Positions 1 through 5,478 of a stretch of DNA of 5,478 nt are shown piece after piece. The notes under the pieces were generated by a model, which was not told the origin of the DNA, searched no databases, and saw only the letters and a list, made by a program, of their open reading frames with translations. Every line of letters starts with the position of its first letter. The first letter of the stretch is position 1. The translations under genes and the position numbers were made by a program. The stretch lies in contig JACDDJ010000184.1 in assembly GCA_013817065.1 (NCBI GenBank), forward strand, positions 1-5,478. Direction: 5' to 3'. The DNA comes from Acidobacteriota bacterium (GTDB taxonomy: Bacteria > Acidobacteriota > Vicinamibacteria > Vicinamibacterales > 2-12-FULL-66-21).

Positions 1-755
1 TCGTGCTGCCGTCAGAGACCGCCGACGTGCGCGCCCGCTACTTCACCCCGGCGCAGGAGCTGCCGATGGCGGGACACCCGACGATCGGGAGCACCTTTGC
101 ACTCGCCATCGAGGGAACGATCGCGCGTGGACGCGAGGGATTTGTCTTCGAGCTCGGTGTCGGACCAACGCCGGTATCGCTCGAGTGGGAGAAGGCGGGC
201 CTGTCGTTCGCGTGGATGACACAGCCGCTGCCGACGTTCGGCGCGGTGTTGGATGATCGCGCCGCGATGGCGACGGCACTGGGCATCGACGAGGGGGCGC
301 TCGCGACCGGCCTGCCGATCCAGATAGTGTCGTGCGGCGTTCCGTTCCTCTTCGTGCCGATCGCCGCGCGCGCCGCGGTCGATACGGTCGCGATCGACCG
401 GCGTGCGCTGGTGCGCGCTTGCGAGGCCGCCGGGATCAACGAGCTGCCGGTGTTTCTGTTCTCAACCGCGGCGGGAGCCGACGAAGCGACGGTGTACAGC
501 CGGATGCTCGCGCCAGGATTTGGGATTGCCGAGGATCCAGCGACCGGCGGCGCCAGCGGACCGCTGGGCTCCTACCTGCTGCGCCACCGGGTCGTCCACC
601 CGAGTGCAGCAGATAAGATCCTCAGCCTGCAGGGCGCCGCGATGGGGCGCCCGAGCCTGATTCACATTGCGATCGAGGGTCAGCCCGATCGCATCACGCG
701 CGTGAGAGTCGGCGGCCGATCGGTGCTCGTCGGCCGCGGCGAACTGATGGTGTAA
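1..755 (+). CDS. PhzF-family isomerase/epimerase-like protein, 5'-truncated by the window edge
   Basis: This is the C-terminal part, about 250 residues, of a PhzF-like protein. The family has a diaminopimelate-epimerase-type fold; the founding member isomerises a phenazine precursor, but most relatives have unknown substrates. Visible family signatures, numbered from the first whole codon at position 3, are RYFTPAQELPMAGHPTIG (residues 12-29, with His25 in the GHPT motif), EDPATGGASGPLGSYL (177-192, with the conserved Asp178) and QGAAMGRPS (210-218). The catalytic Glu of the family sits in an N-terminal SE-type motif, which would lie just upstream of position 1 and cannot be checked. A GTG at position 3 is probably an internal Val, because homologues carry roughly 45-50 more N-terminal residues. 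The C-terminus looks complete, ending in TAA at 753-755. It converges on the TonB receptor gene. The cytosolic location and family are well supported; the substrate is unknown, and no phenazine genes are present. Confidence 0.93.
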   Translation, partial: VLPSETADVRARYFTPAQELPMAGHPTIGSTFALAIEGTIARGREGFVFELGVGPTPVSLEWEKAGLSFAWMTQPLPTFGAVLDDRAAMATALGIDEGALATGLPIQIVSCGVPFLFVPIAARAAVDTVAIDRRALVRACEAAGINELPVFLFSTAAGADEATVYSRMLAPGFGIAEDPATGGASGPLGSYLLRHRVVHPSAADKILSLQGAAMGRPSLIHIAIEGQPDRITRVRVGGRSVLVGRGELMV

Positions 756-778
756 CGGCGGCCGACGCGCCGGCCCCT
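756..778. terminator. Possible weak terminator hairpin in the convergent gap
   Basis: The whole space between two convergent genes is 23 bp. It contains GGCCG (760-764) and CGGCC (771-775), a 5-bp GC-only stem around a 6-nt loop. Neither strand has a following T-run, so this does not meet the usual intrinsic-terminator pattern. It could act as a weak bidirectional stop, or be a chance inverted repeat in GC-rich DNA. Any transcript that runs past it becomes antisense to the opposing gene. Confidence 0.25.
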
Positions 779-3409
<2,631 letters not shown>

Positions 3410-3414
3410 TCATG

Positions 3415-3420
3415 TCTCCT
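3415..3420 (-). promoter_or_regulatory. Shine-Dalgarno site of the TonB-dependent receptor gene
   Basis: Read on the minus strand this is AGGAGA, 5 nt before the ATG at 3409-3407. Another ATG, at 3413-3411 in a different frame, is only 1 nt from this site, too close for normal initiation. It opens only a 62-codon frame that lies inside the receptor gene. The site therefore decides in favour of the 876-residue receptor start. Confidence 0.8.
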
Positions 3421-3421
3421 T

Positions 3422-3435
3422 CGCGGACGTCCGCG
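3422..3435. repeat. Perfect 14-bp palindrome between the small membrane protein and receptor genes
   Basis: CGCGGACGTCCGCG is identical on both strands. It fills about half of the 30-bp intergenic gap and abuts the extended Shine-Dalgarno region of the receptor gene. In RNA it could fold into a 5-bp GC stem with an ACGU loop. No T-run follows in the direction of transcription, so it is not a standard intrinsic terminator. It could be a protein-binding operator, an mRNA processing or stabilising hairpin that lets the receptor be expressed differently from upstream genes, or chance. Confidence 0.6.
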
Positions 3436-3439
3436 CTCG

Positions 3440-3733
3440 CTATTCGGTTTGAACTTCGACGCCGCCGACCATGCCGGCAAATACGTTGTAGAACAGCGCT
3501 CCCACAGCGCCGGCGATGAACCCCATGCAGCCGTAGAAGATCGGCAGCGCGACCACCGCCCCAACGCCGAACATCGAGGCCATCAATCCGCCCTGACCCT
3601 GGCCGGCGAGACCGAGGCCTGCCCCGGCCATTGAGAATAGCGCAATGAAGATACCGAACAGCAGCCCCATGGCGGCCGCAATCGCACCGTACATCTTCCC
3701 GACCGAGAGCACGCCGACACTCTTGATGACCAT
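3440..3733 (-). CDS. Small glycine-rich membrane protein, possibly DUF3566-like
   Basis: This is a complete 97-residue hydrophobic protein of unknown function. It starts with a short polar N-terminus (MVIKSVGVLSVGKMYG). A first membrane segment covers about residues 16-38 and a glycine-rich linker (GAGLGLAGQGQGG) about 37-49. A second long hydrophobic region, about 54-89, could be one or two segments, and the tail is acidic (GGVEVQTE). No cleavable signal peptide is evident, so an inner-membrane location is likely. The pattern of an IKSVGVLSVGK-like opening and a YNVFAGMVGGVEV-like end resembles small conserved membrane proteins, including the DUF3566 type, known to me from acidobacterial and other genomes. 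That family name is from memory and tentative. The ATG at 3733 has GAGG 6 nt upstream. The gene lies between the VWFA-related gene (58 bp upstream) and the receptor (30 bp downstream), consistent with co-transcription. Confidence 0.85.
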   Translation of the reverse strand: MVIKSVGVLSVGKMYGAIAAAMGLLFGIFIALFSMAGAGLGLAGQGQGGLMASMFGVGAVVALPIFYGCMGFIAGAVGALFYNVFAGMVGGVEVQTE

Positions 3734-3734
3734 G

Positions 3735-3749
3735 CGTTACCTCGTAACG
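3735..3749. repeat. Inverted repeat (6-bp stem, 3-nt loop) overlapping the ribosome-binding site of the small membrane protein gene
   Basis: On the minus strand this reads CGTTAC-GAG-GTAACG, a perfect 6-bp inverted repeat with a 3-nt centre, ending 1 nt before the ATG at 3733. The Shine-Dalgarno GAGG (3743-3740) forms the loop plus the first base of the right arm. A hairpin here would partly occupy the ribosome-binding site, so it could tune translation of the small protein. The symmetry is directly visible; the regulatory effect is inference. Confidence 0.5.
3740..3743 (-). promoter_or_regulatory. Shine-Dalgarno site of the small membrane protein gene
   Basis: The minus strand reads GAGG with 6 nt between it and the ATG at 3733, a normal spacing that supports this start. 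It lies inside the small inverted repeat described at 3735-3749. Confidence 0.65.
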
Positions 3750-3768
3750 GTTCCACGCTCGGGCGTCG

Positions 3769-3782
3769 TCGTCTTCTGACGA
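3769..3782 (-). other. Small hairpin candidate after the VWFA-related gene
   Basis: On the minus strand TCGTC-AGAA-GACGA forms a 5-bp stem with a 4-nt loop, starting 9 nt after the stop codon of the VWFA-related gene. It is followed by more GACG repeats, not a T-run, so a true terminator is unlikely. It may be chance. It could also slow 3' decay of the upstream message. Confidence 0.25.
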
Positions 3783-3791
3783 TTTCGCCTG

Positions 3792-5375
3792 TCAATCTGC
3801 GATGCCGTGATTATGACCGACCCGGTGGTACCCGAGGGCCACGTCACGCGCCACGACACGTACCTGGTGCGCCTCGGGATTGAGCTGAATAGTGCGGGTC
3901 AGGCGCAGCCCGTCCTTCAAGAGCCGGTCGCGCATCTCGTCGGTGAGCGAGAACGGCAACGTGACGTCCGCTTCCTTGGCATGTTGTCCGGAGGGAAGCG
4001 TCTGCGCGATCGCGACGTCCACCGATCCCACCCAGAGGCCGTTCTCCTTCACGAGTGTCGGTGCGGAACGATCGAGCTGAATCGCGAGCGTAAGCCGTCC
4101 ACTCGCGGCAGGCTCCACGGTGACCGAGATCGGCAGGCTGGTGGCCTCGAGGGAACTGTCGAGCGCCTCGAGTATCGCCTTCTGACGCGTGTCGTTGTCC
4201 GGAGTGACAGGCTGCACGGCAAAGTAGCCCGACCGGTGCCGTACCTCGACGCCGCGCCGCTTTACGTTCACCTTGATCCTGCGGAACTTGTCGTCCCAGG
4301 TCTGATTCGCGGGGTAGTAGCCAAGGACGTAGGTCAGGTCCGAGTCCTTGACCGCGCCATTGATCGCGGCGCCGAGGTCGTTGGTGTTGAAGAAGGCACG
4401 GCCACCCGTCCAGTCCGCCACCGACCGCAACCCGTCGATCGGCCCCATCACCGTATCGATCGTGCTGAAGGTCTGAACCCCTTCTGATGGGTGACTCGCG
4501 AATGCGCTGACCAGGCCGCGGGCGTCAACCGGATAGACAGCAACGTCGACGTGGTTCAGCGCGCGGGTGGCACGGCGAGTCTCCGGCGACATCAGCGTGA
4601 TGTCGGACGTCCCACCCGGGCCGACGTTCGTAATCGCGAACGGGAAACCCGAGGAGACCCAGATCAAGTTCTTGCGCCCGGGGATGCCCTTCAGGTAGGC
4701 AGCAACGTCCTTGAGCGCTTCGAGGCTCGTGTAGGCGAGGACGCGCTGGTAGAACCCCTGCATGTTCCCGAGATTGCCGCGGGCGAACGCATCGAGGTCC
4801 GCTTCCATCTGATCGGCGAAGGGTGGCGTCTGCGCACCCGCCAGGGCTGAGGATTGAGTCGACTGAGCCCGCGTCATCGCCCGCAACAGCGAACTAGCGT
4901 TTTTACTGAAGTCATGCAGGACGCTGATCCCCCTGTCGTCGAGCAGGAAGAGCGCGACCCTGTCTTCAGGACGAACCTGGCCGAGGTATTTGACAATGTG
5001 AGCGCGAGCCTGGTGTTGCTGACCGAAACTGGTGTTCAGCCGGTCGAACACGATCGCGACCACACCGCCTCCGCTGGGGCTCTGCAGGCGATTGGTGAAC
5101 ACGCCACTCGCCTCGGCGGCCGCATCACTGGGCCCCTGGCCGCGGACGGCAAAGACGGAGACGGGCTGCGGCCTGCCGTCCTCGGTGATTTCGAAATCTT
5201 CCGCCTTGAGGTCCGCTATCGGCCGACGGCGTCCATCGTGGACCACCACGCTGACCTGGATCAGCCGGGTAGTGGATTTGAAGGTCGGGCCGGTTGGTGC
5301 CTGGCCACTTTGCGCGTTGACTACGGAGATTCCGGCGGCGACAACGGCGGCGACGAGTGTGGCGATCGGACGCAC
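3792..5375 (-). CDS. Secreted VWFA-related protein of the acidobacterial type (TIGR03436-like)
   Basis: With the chosen GTG start the product has 527 residues. Residues 1-21 form a signal peptide (Arg2, hydrophobic 4-19, likely cleavage at VNA|Q), so the protein is exported. Next comes a beta-rich lead-in, about 35-78, with LIQVSVVVHDGRRRPIADLK and a DFEITEDG motif, typical of this family. The von Willebrand factor A-like domain runs about 103-352: VVAIVFDRLNT (105-115), DRVALFLLDD (138-147), RKNLIWVSSGFPF (234-246), GLRSVADWTGGRAF (315-328), YVLGYYPAN (349-357). A family-typical RIKVNVKRRGVEVRHRSGYF follows (366-385), then a C-terminal beta-rich domain of unknown role. The metal-site motif is DRLNT instead of the classical DxSxS. 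No cysteines are visible. The frame stays open to an ATG at 5474 (560 residues), but the GTG at 5375 has GAGGG just upstream and directly begins a good signal peptide. The family is common in Acidobacteriota; its function is poorly known, probably protein binding in the periplasm or outside the cell. Confidence 0.92.
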   Translation of the reverse strand: MRPIATLVAAVVAAGISVVNAQSGQAPTGPTFKSTTRLIQVSVVVHDGRRRPIADLKAEDFEITEDGRPQPVSVFAVRGQGPSDAAAEASGVFTNRLQSPSGGGVVAIVFDRLNTSFGQQHQARAHIVKYLGQVRPEDRVALFLLDDRGISVLHDFSKNASSLLRAMTRAQSTQSSALAGAQTPPFADQMEADLDAFARGNLGNMQGFYQRVLAYTSLEALKDVAAYLKGIPGRKNLIWVSSGFPFAITNVGPGGTSDITLMSPETRRATRALNHVDVAVYPVDARGLVSAFASHPSEGVQTFSTIDTVMGPIDGLRSVADWTGGRAFFNTNDLGAAINGAVKDSDLTYVLGYYPANQTWDDKFRRIKVNVKRRGVEVRHRSGYFAVQPVTPDNDTRQKAILEALDSSLEATSLPISVTVEPAASGRLTLAIQLDRSAPTLVKENGLWVGSVDVAIAQTLPSGQHAKEADVTLPFSLTDEMRDRLLKDGLRLTRTIQLNPEAHQVRVVARDVALGYHRVGHNHGIAD

Positions 5376-5379
5376 GATG

Positions 5380-5384
5380 CCCTC
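5380..5384 (-). promoter_or_regulatory. Shine-Dalgarno site supporting the GTG start of the VWFA-related gene
   Basis: The minus strand reads GAGGG, 4 nt before the GTG at 5375-5373 and preceded by an A-rich stretch (AGAAAA). This site, plus the signal peptide that begins at that codon, favours the GTG over the in-frame ATG at 5474. Only 4 bases upstream of that ATG are visible, so its own ribosome site cannot be judged. Confidence 0.6.
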
Positions 5385-5478
5385 TTTTCTAACCACGGAC
5401 AAGGCTGGCGCAAGGAGGATACCGCCACTCGAGAGGCCGGGCCACAGAAAAAGGGCCACCGGCTCGCTCCGCATTCGC
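5385..5478. other. Upstream region of the VWFA-related gene; possible 5' leader or N-terminal extension
   Basis: About 94 bp lie upstream of the proposed ribosome-binding site. They remain open in the gene's frame, encoding 33 extra residues from an ATG at 5474, but these do not resemble a signal peptide and would put the real one internally. A TATCCT hexamer on the minus strand has no good -35 partner at normal spacing, so I cannot name a promoter. The operon may begin here or further upstream. Confidence 0.35.

Noticed and set aside
1..5. GTG at position 3 as the true start of the PhzF-like gene
   Set aside because: The first visible residues align with an internal part of the family, and the N-terminal strand and catalytic Glu motif would be missing. 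The gene is more simply cut by the window edge.
1..755. Phenazine biosynthesis locus
   Set aside because: The enzyme is PhzF-like, but no other phenazine genes are present, and most members of this family occur in organisms that do not make phenazines.
3807..4487. A 226-codon plus-strand frame opposite the VWFA-related gene
   Set aside because: It lies wholly antisense to a gene with strong family features and shows no recognisable motif, signal peptide or convincing ribosome-binding context.
5418..5423. TATCCT on the minus strand as a -10 promoter box for the VWFA-related gene
   Set aside because: The hexamer 17 nt upstream does not resemble TTGACA, so the call would rest on a single weak box.

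Overview
The window is GC-rich bacterial DNA, densely packed with genes. It most likely comes from an acidobacterium, possibly a high-GC group such as the Vicinamibacteria. The main evidence is the minus-strand gene at the right end. Its secreted product has the layout of the VWFA-related domain family (TIGR03436-like) that is greatly expanded in Acidobacteriota. A TonB-dependent receptor with an N-terminal carboxypeptidase-regulatory-like domain, two genes downstream, fits a Gram-negative envelope. The phylum call is inferred from protein style only; there is no rRNA or other phylogenetic marker here.

Layout, left to right. Positions 1-755 (+) hold the C-terminal part of a PhzF-family isomerase/epimerase-like enzyme whose first roughly 45-50 residues lie outside the window. 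A 23-bp gap separates it from the convergent minus-strand block. That block, read in its own direction, is: a secreted VWFA-related protein (5375 to 3792), a 58-bp gap, a 97-residue glycine-rich membrane protein (3733 to 3440), a 30-bp gap, and a complete 876-residue TonB-dependent outer-membrane receptor (3409 to 779). Short gaps, a shared strand and a plausible Shine-Dalgarno site before each start suggest a three-gene transcription unit, possibly continuing upstream beyond 5478.

How the genes may work together. All three minus-strand products are predicted to be envelope proteins: exported, inner-membrane and outer-membrane respectively. A shared envelope or uptake role is plausible but unproven. 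No TonB, ExbB or ExbD is encoded here, and the receptor's ligand cannot be read from sequence. The PhzF-like enzyme is on the opposite strand and probably unrelated.

The most noteworthy non-coding signals are two small symmetrical elements just upstream of start codons in the putative operon. One is a perfect 14-bp palindrome before the receptor's ribosome-binding site. The other is a 6-bp stem with a 3-nt loop overlapping the ribosome-binding site of the small membrane protein. I saw no RNA genes, CRISPR array, insertion sequence, attachment site or origin, and no gene-free stretch longer than about 100 bp. I found no clear evidence of a new defence or mobile system; the window looks like ordinary chromosomal sequence with an interesting conserved-hypothetical context.
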